A stretch of DNA of 64,000 bases from the NCBI RefSeq assembly GCF_900299525.1, contig NZ_OMKA01000023.1, positions 186,001-250,000 on the forward strand, written 5' to 3'. The stretch is from Aquimarina sp. Aq78. Lineage in GTDB: Bacteria; Bacteroidota; Bacteroidia; Flavobacteriales; Flavobacteriaceae. The translations under genes and the position numbers were made by a program. How positions within the stretch are numbered: the first letter of the stretch is position 1; each line of letters begins with the position of its first letter. Positions 45,532 to 53,549 of the stretch are shown in pieces. The notes under the pieces are model-generated. The model saw only the letters and a list, made by a program, of their open reading frames with translations. It was not told where the DNA came from and made no database searches.

Positions 45532-46185
45532 ATGGCTGAAGATCAGATTATATCTAAAACTATTGATTTTGTAAAGGATACACTTCGTGGAGCCGAAGGA
45601 GGACATGATTGGTTTCATATTGAAAGGGTATTTAAGAGCGCTCAATCAATTTCTAAAGAAGAAGATGTTGATTTTTTTATAGTCTCACTTGGTGCGTTAC
45701 TTCATGATATTGCGGACTCAAAATTTTATGATGGTGATGAAACTATTGGGCCTAAAATAGCTGCAGATTTTTTACGAAACCTTCAGGTAAAACAAGCAGT
45801 TATCGATCATGTGATTCAGATCATCGAAAATATTTCTTTCAAAGGAGGGAATATAGATCAGAAATTCAGATCTCCCGAATTAGATGTCATACAAGATGCA
45901 GACCGATTAGATGCTATTGGAGCTATAGGGATCGCAAGATGCTTTAACTATGGAGGGTTTAAAAATAGAGCATTGTATGACCCAGAGATTGTTCCAAATC
46001 TAAAGATGAACAAAGAAGAATATAAATCTTCAGCATCACCTACAATTAATCATTTCTACGAAAAATTATTGCTACTTAAAGATAGAATGAATACTAAAAC
46101 CGGAAAAAAATTGGCAATAGAAAGACATCAATTTATGGAACAGTTTCTAGAACAGTTCTATAAAGAGTGGGAAGGAAAGTCTTGA
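45532..46185 (+). CDS. HD-domain phosphohydrolase
   Basis: A 217-residue metal-dependent phosphohydrolase. The ATG at 45532 (MAEDQIISKT) is chosen over a TTG at 45526. HD residues: HDWFHIERV, ALLHDIAD (the HD pair) and QDADRLDAIGAIG (final Asp). This is the YedJ/uncharacterised HD subfamily, possible nucleotide phosphatase. It is 12 bp after the desaturase gene; the link to lipid metabolism is positional only. Confidence 0.9.
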   Translation: MAEDQIISKTIDFVKDTLRGAEGGHDWFHIERVFKSAQSISKEEDVDFFIVSLGALLHDIADSKFYDGDETIGPKIAADFLRNLQVKQAVIDHVIQIIENISFKGGNIDQKFRSPELDVIQDADRLDAIGAIGIARCFNYGGFKNRALYDPEIVPNLKMNKEEYKSSASPTINHFYEKLLLLKDRMNTKTGKKLAIERHQFMEQFLEQFYKEWEGKS

Positions 46186-47259
46186 TCAGAACAATCGCAA
46201 CTGCTCATCTTTATAGAATTGATGTAGATCACAGTTTAAATGTATCTTTTGCTCTTGAGGAAAGTATTTTTGTCTTGCTATAGTAAATAACTGATGAATT
46301 TGATGAGCCATGTTCCCTGATCCTCTCATTCTTCTTCCAAAAGCACTATCGTTTAGGTTGCCTTCATGGCACTGCATGATCTGATGTAGTATTTTATCTT
46401 TACGATCGGGTAATGTATTTTCTAACCATTTGGTGAATATTTTTCCAATGGCCCCATTTAATCTTACGATTGTATATCCAACGCTTTTTGCACCACGAGT
46501 AGAAATTTCTTTGGCTAACGGTAATATTTCGTGACTATTAATTGAAGGAATTATTGGTGCCATCATCACATTCGTAGGGATTCCTGAAGCATTCAGCTTT
46601 TCTAGAGTTTCTAATCGTTTTTTTATGCTTGCAGTTCTTGGCTCGAGGATTCTTCGTGTATCTTCTCTTAATGTAGTGATAGAGAGGTATACCGCTACCA
46701 GATTATGCCTGGATAATTCAGAGAGAAGGTCCAAATCTCTGAGGATTAAAGCATTCTTGGTAATGATACCAACAGGATGTCTGTATTTTAGAAAAATTTC
46801 AAGAAGTTTACGGGTAATTTCAAGTTTTTTTTCAATAGGTTGGTAGCAATCAGTATTTCCAGAAAGTGAAATAGGATATGCTTTCCATTTTTTGTTTCGC
46901 AACTTCTTCTCTAATAACTCAGGAGCATTTTTTTTGACCAAAATTTTAGTTTCAAAATCTAATCCAGCACCATAGCCCCAATATTCATGAGAATTTCTGG
47001 CATAACAATATACACAACCGTGCTCACAACCCTGATACGGATTGAGAGAATATAACATACCAACATCAGGACTGGTTACTCTGTTTACAATCGTTTTTGG
47101 AAACGTTTCTATATAAGTAGTTTGATGTTTATCGATTGACTCTCCCTGGTCAAGGCAATAATTAAGAAAATCATCTCTTGTTTCATGATGTAGTTCAAAA
47201 AATCTATTATGAATATTTTCTTGAGCCCCTCTGCCTTTTATATGCTTTTGTGTTTTCAT
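46186..47259 (-). CDS. PA0069-type radical SAM protein
   Basis: A 357-residue radical SAM enzyme. The [4Fe-4S] cluster motif is CEHGCVYCYARN (C-x3-C-x2-C), preceded by LYSLNPYQG and followed by LSGNTDCYQPIEKKLEITR, the wording of the PA0069 / spore photoproduct lyase-like family. It starts KGRGAQENIHNRFFEL. Substrate not established. It is minus strand and its stop abuts the HD gene stop. Divergent from the eCIS operon. Confidence 0.93.
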   Translation of the reverse strand: MKTQKHIKGRGAQENIHNRFFELHHETRDDFLNYCLDQGESIDKHQTTYIETFPKTIVNRVTSPDVGMLYSLNPYQGCEHGCVYCYARNSHEYWGYGAGLDFETKILVKKNAPELLEKKLRNKKWKAYPISLSGNTDCYQPIEKKLEITRKLLEIFLKYRHPVGIITKNALILRDLDLLSELSRHNLVAVYLSITTLREDTRRILEPRTASIKKRLETLEKLNASGIPTNVMMAPIIPSINSHEILPLAKEISTRGAKSVGYTIVRLNGAIGKIFTKWLENTLPDRKDKILHQIMQCHEGNLNDSAFGRRMRGSGNMAHQIHQLFTIARQKYFPQEQKIHLNCDLHQFYKDEQLRLF

Positions 47260-47296
47260 TACAATTGATGATTTGAGGTATAAAGGTAAAATTTAT

Positions 47297-47336
47297 TTAT
47301 GGAATTATTCCATATAAAAAAGGAATAATTCCATAA
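47297..47336. repeat. Perfect inverted repeat near the radical SAM gene start
   Basis: 15-bp arms TTATGGAATTATTCC (47297-47311) and GGAATAATTCCATAA (47322-47336) around 10 bp. It is 37 bp upstream of the radical SAM start and 352 bp upstream of the eCIS start. Confidence 0.8.
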
Positions 47337-47400
47337 TGCTAAATGTTTGGATAATAATAATTGTTGGAATGATATATTCAGGTATTTGCTCCTGCCGTTT

Positions 47401-47416
47401 AGGGGGATTTACCCCT
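47401..47416. promoter_or_regulatory. GC-rich inverted repeat, candidate operator of the eCIS operon
   Basis: AGGGG-GATTTA-CCCCT in otherwise very AT-rich DNA, 272 bp before the first eCIS gene. Regulator unknown. Confidence 0.4.
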
Positions 47417-47635
47417 TGTTGTTGATGGTGTTAAATAGTAATTTCAATCTGTGATATATAATAGTATTTTATGAGACCCAAAAAAGGAGTTGTAGAATAC
47501 GTAATGACCGCAAGAAATAGTAAAATAACTATAAGCTTTTAAAACCATAATCTTAGTTTAATTATTTATTAAAAAATAACAGCACAGATTACAGAATATC
47601 AATAATTTGTGGAGATTGAACTTCATTTTATTGAA

Positions 47636-47651
47636 TATTTTTTAAAAAATA
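47636..47651. promoter_or_regulatory. AT palindrome 37 bp before the first eCIS gene
   Basis: TATTTTTTAAAAAATA is a perfect 16-bp palindrome. It may be a protein-binding site or just AT-rich sequence. Confidence 0.3.
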
Positions 47652-47688
47652 GCACCCCATTTAATTTTCACATTTTATCTTATTTATT

Positions 47689-48282
47689 ATGATCGGTAAA
47701 GCTATGTCTTTTATTGAAGACAGGACTAATCAATATTTTCAAGGAATTCTTGGTCCATCCACAGAAAAATATGCCGCACTTGGTAATATCGCTAAGATTG
47801 TCGAAGGAGGAGATACTACTGATGAAGAAGGAGGTTCTGGGATAGTCATTACACTGGTAAATATTGAAGAAGATAGGATATCAAAAAATCCTGATGGCAT
47901 ATATAGACAGGGAGATAAAGTAATTAGAAGTAATCCCGAAATATTGGTTAATCTATATGTGTTGTTTTCTGCTAATTTGACATATACAACTGCTTTAAGT
48001 AGGATTTCAAGTGTTATACAATGTTTTCAAAGTAATAACTTTTTTACCGTACCCAAATTTCCCTCTCTTGATGAAGATATCATGAAATTACATATAGAAT
48101 TGTATACCATGAATTTCGAACAAATCAACCACCTCTGGAGTACCCTTGGTGGAAAGTATTTACCCTCTGTGTTGTATAAAATGAAATTGATTCCGATTTC
48201 AGATAAAGATAACAAAATAGAAGGCAGTCTAATTACTGAAATACAGATGAAAAAAAGTGCAATTGCAGGAGCTCTAAAGTAA
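47689..48282 (+). CDS. eCIS DUF4255 protein (Pvc16-like tail terminator/cap)
   Basis: A 197-residue DUF4255 protein. It ends the distal tip of the tube and sheath in PVC-type injection systems. Markers: GIVITLVNIEEDRISKNP, NPEILVNLYVLFSANL and YTMNFEQINHLWSTLGGKYLPSVLYKMKLIPI, the family core. ATGs at 47689 and 47704 are both possible. First gene of the operon, which is continuous to the right edge. Confidence 0.92.
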   Translation: MIGKAMSFIEDRTNQYFQGILGPSTEKYAALGNIAKIVEGGDTTDEEGGSGIVITLVNIEEDRISKNPDGIYRQGDKVIRSNPEILVNLYVLFSANLTYTTALSRISSVIQCFQSNNFFTVPKFPSLDEDIMKLHIELYTMNFEQINHLWSTLGGKYLPSVLYKMKLIPISDKDNKIEGSLITEIQMKKSAIAGALK

Positions 48283-48390
48283 TCTGAATACATATAGAAT
48301 TTGCCCCAAAATTCGATTATCATTTTTGAAGTATACGGCAGTAATACTAGCCGACCGAGATCTAAGGAATATTCAAAATTAAGTAAACAA

Positions 48391-49629
48391 ATGAAGTACA
48401 CTCCTTTATTTACTATAGAAATAGAACATGATTATTTTTCTGTGACCAAACCTCTGTTGTTACGCATTGTACCAACTGTTTCAACACAAAAAATACTTCG
48501 GGGAGCTGGCTTGATTTCAAAATTTATTCAAAACAAATTATACGTTTTGGTCAAGCATACTGATAGTAGTGAACCTTATCTTAAAATTTCGAATGATTTC
48601 ACCCTTCAATTTTTCCTAGAAGTTATTGGTTATGATTTCACAAAAATCACAAATTATGAATTAAAAGATCCCTACAATACCAAACTATACTTTAGCAATG
48701 CAAATTCTATTATTGACGGAAATGATAAATCTATAGAAGATATTTTATATCTAAATGAAAAATTACCTGTATTTGATGCAACACAAGAATATCTATATAA
48801 TGATATTATTAGAGATGGTGCTAATACGGCTTATGAATGCCTTACTAAGGTAAACGCTAATACAGGTGATCTTAACAATACAGACCAATTCAGAGCGCTC
48901 GAAAAAGTAAGTTATGTAACCTCTGTAACAGGATTACTATTTACAGGACCAGAAAAAGTAATAGCATTAAATACTCCGTCTGCAAATGTTGAAATCAAGT
49001 ACTTTCAATATAATCCGGTATCGAAGCAATTTGATATCGAGATAAAGAACACCAACATTGGATCTGTCGAGAACCCTACCAACACCAATGTAGAAAGTGT
49101 TTTATTAAATTTTTATACTCAGGAAAACATCCCGTTTTCAGAAGGTATGTATAAAGTAACAATTAATACACAAGAAGAATACCTGTATTTCAGATTAGAA
49201 AACGACTGGAAACCATACTTAGGGCTAATTAATATTCATAATGAAACTTTGGCAAGCACAGAAAAATACCGATTCCTAAAAGAAGACGGAACATTCTATA
49301 TGATCGCTCCGGCTAATACAGAAATAGAAACACGCAACTACAAGATTCGATTTGCACCAGCACAGTATTTATTAAAGTATGTGTGTAAAAGTGATAAGGT
49401 AACTAAGATAACAGATGATGATGGTACTATCGAATTTGATAATCTGGGAGCAAATATATTCCGAAGCAAGTTGCCTGTGAGAATGAATGAAAAAGCAATT
49501 GATACAATCTCTGTTACTTACGATAACTCGGAGATACTGAAGAAAATGGAAACCCCGGGACATGAGGATTTATCTATCCTGGATGATGAAAATAAATATA
49601 TAGTAAGCGAAACATTTTTGAATTTATAA
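48391..49629 (+). CDS. Unrecognised eCIS protein between cap and sheath genes
   Basis: A 412-residue protein with no signal peptide. I prefer the ATG at 48391 (MKYTPLFTIEIEHDYF) to the TTG at 48301, which would add a poor 30-residue extension. Beta-rich throughout. N-terminal wording (LFTIEIEHDYF, then LLLRIVPT) repeats in Bacteroidota proteins encoded beside DUF4255 genes, as far as I recall. Its position between terminator and sheath suggests a part of the tail tip, possibly the cap adaptor described for AlgoCIS, but no homology to that protein can be shown here. Confidence 0.7.
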   Translation: MKYTPLFTIEIEHDYFSVTKPLLLRIVPTVSTQKILRGAGLISKFIQNKLYVLVKHTDSSEPYLKISNDFTLQFFLEVIGYDFTKITNYELKDPYNTKLYFSNANSIIDGNDKSIEDILYLNEKLPVFDATQEYLYNDIIRDGANTAYECLTKVNANTGDLNNTDQFRALEKVSYVTSVTGLLFTGPEKVIALNTPSANVEIKYFQYNPVSKQFDIEIKNTNIGSVENPTNTNVESVLLNFYTQENIPFSEGMYKVTINTQEEYLYFRLENDWKPYLGLINIHNETLASTEKYRFLKEDGTFYMIAPANTEIETRNYKIRFAPAQYLLKYVCKSDKVTKITDDDGTIEFDNLGANIFRSKLPVRMNEKAIDTISVTYDNSEILKKMETPGHEDLSILDDENKYIVSETFLNL

Positions 49630-49649
49630 AATAATTAAAATCACACATT

Positions 49650-51707
49650 ATGGCTACAGTTTTTAAAACACCAGGTGTCTATGTTGAGGAAATACCAAAA
49701 CTACCACCTTCAGTTGCCCAAGTAGAAACGGCAATTCCTGCCTTTGTGGGTTATACTCAGAAAGCAGAAAAACAAGGAGGCTCTCTCCTTGGGATACCAA
49801 CCCGTATTTCTTCATTATTAGAATTTAGAGAGTTATTTGGTGGTGATAACCCATTAGATAAAATAGACGTTGTGGTTGATGAGAATAACAATTTTGCTGT
49901 TAGTAGTATAAGTATCGGAAATGATGTTCGATATTTAATGTATGATAGCCTAAGATTGTTTTTTGATAATGGAGGAGGAGAGTGCTACATAGTATCTGTT
50001 GGTATATATGGCACAAAACCAATTTATGGAGATGAAAATGCAATTCCTGCAACCGGGCTAAGAGGAGGAGTAAAAGCATTAGAGAAGTATGACGAACCCA
50101 CCATAATTTTATTCCCAGATGCCACTAATGTACTTAAAGATGGTAATGATGATGCAAGCTTCTATAGTCTGCAACAAATGGCCCTGGAGCAATGTGCAAA
50201 ATTACAGGATAGAGTTGGTTTATTTGATTTAAAAGAAAATATTACAGGAGATCTTGATAACGCAATAGATAACTTTAGAAATAATATCGGAATCAATAAT
50301 CTAAAGTATGGTACGGCCTATACACCTTGGGTTGTTGCTACTTATCCCAGAGAAATTGATCTAAGCACTTTTAAAGATAATATTGATGATTCAAACGGAG
50401 ATGTCTCTTTAAAAGCGCTTTCTTCAGATAGTGAGCATCTACAATTGATAGATAATTATAATGCCGCTAATGAAGAAGTAACATTAGTTTCAGATTATTT
50501 AGATACGGTTAAATCAGCGTTACCGAATGGAACTCTAAATGGAGGTACTGAAGAAGCGAACTTAAAAGAAAAATATCTATCATTTAAGAAAGCAGTTGAT
50601 GAAGCAGCTACATGGCAAACTGCCAAATCTACACTAAAATCCCTGTTTACTTTTTGCAGAAATACACTTATAGGTTTTCAAACCATGTATGACGGAATAG
50701 ACAAAAGTAAAAGTCAAATAGCAAATGACCTTAATTCTTATGCAAAATCCGAAAGTATGTTAAGAGGAGCAGCTAAAGGTATTATAGAGATTGATAAAAA
50801 TGCCGATGTTATAGCACTTAACGATAACACGGATGAAGGCACAGTAGATGGTTTGTATGCAACATTAAGTACTGATTGGCTTCCCGGTGGAGCCGCTGGT
50901 GTTACTGCCACAACAAAGGATTATGGCGATTATAGTACAACTACAGAAAGGCCAGAAATGGCTAGAAAAGTAGCTAATGACGTATTGGGTGAGTTTGAAA
51001 AACTAATTGCCTATGCAGATGCAATCACTAGTGCAGCAAATGGGTATAAAAAAGCAGCGCAAGATGCCTTATATGAAAAACACCCTGTTATAAGTAATAT
51101 TGTTAATCATATTAAGAAAAATATCAATACGTTACCACCAAGTAGTGCCATTGCAGGTATATATGCCAAAGTAGATAATGCCAGGGGTGTATGGAAAGCC
51201 CCTGCCAATGTGAGTGTAAATTCAGTGAGTGGACCTTCTGTTATGATTAGCCATGAAGAACAAGCTAATATTAATGTAGATGCCGTAGCCGGAAAATCTA
51301 TTAATGCAATCAGAAGCTTTACTGGTAAAGGAAGCCTGGTATGGGGAGCAAGAACTTTAGCAGGTAATGATAACGAATGGCGATATATTAGTGTAAGACG
51401 CTTCTTTAATATGGTAGAGGAAAGCTGCAAAAAGTCTACAGAACCTTTTGTATTTGAACCTAATGATTCTAACACCTGGGTTAAAGTACAAACTATGATA
51501 GAGAATTTTTTAACTAATCTATGGCGACAAGGCGCTTTACAAGGAGCTAAGCCAGAACATGCATTTTATGTAGCAGTTGGTTTGGGTAAAACCATGTCTG
51601 CTCAGGATATTCTAGAAGGAAGAATGATCGTAGAGATAGGAATGGCAGTGGTACGACCTGCAGAGTTTATTATACTTCAATTCTCTCATAAACTAGCTGA
51701 GTCCTAA
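49650..51707 (+). CDS. eCIS contractile sheath protein with large insertion
   Basis: A 685-residue sheath subunit. N-terminus MATVFKTPGVYVEEIPKLPP is universal for sheaths; the C-terminal half has LPPSSAIAGIYAKVDNARG, GVWKAPAN, LVWGARTLAGNDNEWRYISV, and VVRPAEFIILQFSHKLA. Contractile sheaths of this type are usually 350-500 residues. Here Trp227 (AYTPWV) and Leu495 (LPPSS) are 268 residues apart where a short link is usual, so an extra, mostly helical domain is inserted, probably on the outer face. One sheath gene is present, not the three of PVC. Confidence 0.95.
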   Translation: MATVFKTPGVYVEEIPKLPPSVAQVETAIPAFVGYTQKAEKQGGSLLGIPTRISSLLEFRELFGGDNPLDKIDVVVDENNNFAVSSISIGNDVRYLMYDSLRLFFDNGGGECYIVSVGIYGTKPIYGDENAIPATGLRGGVKALEKYDEPTIILFPDATNVLKDGNDDASFYSLQQMALEQCAKLQDRVGLFDLKENITGDLDNAIDNFRNNIGINNLKYGTAYTPWVVATYPREIDLSTFKDNIDDSNGDVSLKALSSDSEHLQLIDNYNAANEEVTLVSDYLDTVKSALPNGTLNGGTEEANLKEKYLSFKKAVDEAATWQTAKSTLKSLFTFCRNTLIGFQTMYDGIDKSKSQIANDLNSYAKSESMLRGAAKGIIEIDKNADVIALNDNTDEGTVDGLYATLSTDWLPGGAAGVTATTKDYGDYSTTTERPEMARKVANDVLGEFEKLIAYADAITSAANGYKKAAQDALYEKHPVISNIVNHIKKNINTLPPSSAIAGIYAKVDNARGVWKAPANVSVNSVSGPSVMISHEEQANINVDAVAGKSINAIRSFTGKGSLVWGARTLAGNDNEWRYISVRRFFNMVEESCKKSTEPFVFEPNDSNTWVKVQTMIENFLTNLWRQGALQGAKPEHAFYVAVGLGKTMSAQDILEGRMIVEIGMAVVRPAEFIILQFSHKLAES

Positions 51708-51760
51708 ACCCATTTGGCATCATAAAATATAAACGAATTCATAATTAAAAAATAATAATC

Positions 51761-52189
51761 ATGGCATATCCATTACCAAAATTTCATTTCAGCGTCGATT
51801 GGGGTGGAAGTAAATTTGGCTTCAGTGAAGTCACAGGTTTAGATGTTCAAATTGAACCAATAGAATATAGAGATGGTAGCAGTCCGGAGTTTCATAAGAT
51901 TAAAATGCCTGGGATGCAAAAGTTTAGTAACATCACTTTTAAGCGAGGCACTTTTAATGAGAATTTTGATTTCTCAGACTGGATCGATACCATAAGCCTT
52001 AATCAAGTAGAACGTAGAGATATTACTATTAAGTTATTAGATGAAGGGCATGAACCAGTTATGACATGGAATGTAAAAAATGCATTTCCGATAAAATGGC
52101 AACCTAGTGATCTTAAATCAGATGGTAATGAAGTCGCTATAGAAACTCTTGAAGTAGCACACGAGGGGATGAAGATTCAAAAACCATAA
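51761..52189 (+). CDS. eCIS inner tube protein 1
   Basis: A 142-residue tail-tube protein (T4 gp19-like, Pvc1/Pvc5 family): PKFHFSVDWGGSKFGFSEVTGLD at the start, then IKMPGMQKFSNITFKRGTF and the ending VAIETLEVAHEGM. These subunits stack as hexamers to form the inner tube that is driven into the target. It starts 53 bp after the sheath gene. Confidence 0.94.
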   Translation: MAYPLPKFHFSVDWGGSKFGFSEVTGLDVQIEPIEYRDGSSPEFHKIKMPGMQKFSNITFKRGTFNENFDFSDWIDTISLNQVERRDITIKLLDEGHEPVMTWNVKNAFPIKWQPSDLKSDGNEVAIETLEVAHEGMKIQKP

Positions 52190-52211
52190 TCTAATCGTTT
52201 AAATGTAAATC

Positions 52212-52679
52212 GTGGCTAAAGAAAGTGTTCATACCGCTGGAGGCTATTACCCTCCTGTTGGTTTTCATTTCAGGGTAGAGTTTATCAATGTTGGAAATGA
52301 CAATGATGTCCGTTTTCAGAGTGTTGGTGGACTCAATATGGAGTTAGAGGTTGAAAATATTAAAGAAGGAGGTCAAAACCTGTTTGAACATAAACTCCCG
52401 GGAAGAAGTAAATTTTCTGATCTCACCCTAAAAAGAGGACTATTACTTGATTCTGATATTATAAAATGGATCAAAAATGCACTTTATAATAAGGAATTCG
52501 AACCTGTAGACATGAACATAAGTCTCTTAAATAGTGATCATACTGCGTTGCTAACATGGAAAGTTTTCAGGGCATGGCCACGAAAATGGAGTATTAGTGA
52601 TTTAAATGCTACAGAAAACTCAATCACGGTAGAAACACTTGAGATCGTGTATAATTATTTTGAAATCGAAAAAGGATGA
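52212..52679 (+). CDS. eCIS inner tube protein 2 (GTG start)
   Basis: A 155-residue second tube protein, with GFHFRVEFINVGNDNDVRFQSVGGLNME, HKLPGRSKFSDLTLKRG and the ending ITVETLEIVYNYFEIEKG. It starts at a GTG, 22 bp after the first tube gene. In PVC-like systems a second tube protein forms the transition layer near the baseplate. Confidence 0.93.
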   Translation: MAKESVHTAGGYYPPVGFHFRVEFINVGNDNDVRFQSVGGLNMELEVENIKEGGQNLFEHKLPGRSKFSDLTLKRGLLLDSDIIKWIKNALYNKEFEPVDMNISLLNSDHTALLTWKVFRAWPRKWSISDLNATENSITVETLEIVYNYFEIEKG

Positions 52680-52680
52680 T

Positions 52681-52866
52681 ATGTCTCTAGAAATAGGAAA
52701 TCTAACCGTAAAAATATCGGTAAACCAAGGAAAGTCTGAAGGAGGAGAAGGTAGTAGTGCTTCTTTGACTGATACAGATGTGGGTAAAAAATCAAACCCT
52801 GAAAAAATGGCAAAGGATATTGTCGAACAGATCATAAAAATTATTGAAGATAAAAACGAAAGATAA
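52681..52866 (+). CDS. eCIS DUF5908-type small protein
   Basis: A 61-residue protein that starts at ATG 52681 (MSLEIGNLTVKISVNQG). The N-terminal LEIGNLTVKISV is the DUF5908 (Pvc6-like) signature; the middle is Ser/Gly-rich and the end is a charged helix (PEKMAKDIVEQIIKIIEDKNER). Role in assembly unknown. It begins 1 bp after the tube 2 stop, and its stop overlaps the next ATG (TAATG). Confidence 0.8.
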   Translation: MSLEIGNLTVKISVNQGKSEGGEGSSASLTDTDVGKKSNPEKMAKDIVEQIIKIIEDKNER

Positions 52867-53549
52867 TGGCTCTAAAAAAGTTACGAATTTTAGCTTTCAA
52901 AAATGCAGAATATTCTGGTACTCCGAGTGAGGAAGAAACTTTTACTGCCATGATTAATCCAGAGTCTTATACCCTGGATTATAAAGTAGAGTACCAAGAT
53001 GGGCAAGGACAAGGAACTAGTAGTGCACAACAAAAGTTTTCTGTATCAAAACCAGGAGAATGGACAGGTGAATTCTTGATTGACAGCTCAGGAATTATCG
53101 ATGGAAAACCGAGAGAAACGATAGAAGAAGATATTAAAAAGCTTCGTGACCTATTATTAAAGTATGAAGGAGAAATTCATGAGCCTAAGCATTTTCAGAT
53201 CATATGGGGAAGCTTAACATTTAAAGGTAGATGTACAGGATTAAATATCAACTTCAAGCTTTTTAACTCACAAGGTAAACCGATACGAGCAATTTGTAAA
53301 GTTTCTTTTATCGGTAGTGTCGATGATGAGTTAAGAACCGCAGAAGAGAAAAAGAAATCACCCGATATGACCCACTATCGAATGCTCAAAGCAGGAGATA
53401 CCTTACCCATGATGTGCTATGAAATCTATGGAAATTCGAGTCATTATGTGCAAATAGCCAGAGTGAACAAACTTTCGAGTTTTAGAGATCTTGTTCCTGG
53501 TACTGAAATTTTTTTCCCACCACTTAAGAAAAATACACCTGTAGCATGA
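52866..53549 (+). CDS. eCIS LysM-containing hub adaptor (Pvc7-like)
   Basis: A 227-residue protein whose C-terminal about 50 residues are a LysM-like domain (LKAGDTLPMMCYEIYGNSSHYVQIARVN, LVPGTEIFFPP). The N-terminal part (about 1-150, FTAMINPESYTLDYKVEYQD) matches CIS baseplate hub adaptors such as Pvc7 (gp53-like) that join the tube to the spike. Overlaps DUF5908 by 1 bp and the spike gene by 4 bp, so the three are translationally coupled. Confidence 0.9.
   Translation: MALKKLRILAFKNAEYSGTPSEEETFTAMINPESYTLDYKVEYQDGQGQGTSSAQQKFSVSKPGEWTGEFLIDSSGIIDGKPRETIEEDIKKLRDLLLKYEGEIHEPKHFQIIWGSLTFKGRCTGLNINFKLFNSQGKPIRAICKVSFIGSVDDELRTAEEKKKSPDMTHYRMLKAGDTLPMMCYEIYGNSSHYVQIARVNKLSSFRDLVPGTEIFFPPLKKNTPVA

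Larger units (their letters stand above)
47260..47688. other. 429-bp regulatory region upstream of the eCIS operon
   Basis: Between the radical SAM gene and the first eCIS gene. Contains three inverted repeats (47297-47336, 47401-47416, 47636-47651) but no clear TAnnTTTG promoter and no convincing gene; a 23-codon ORF at 47471-47542 is probably chance. Confidence 0.7.

Noticed and set aside
47471..47542. 23-codon ORF before the eCIS operon
   Set aside because: Too short, no recognisable motif, and 150 bp from the first gene.
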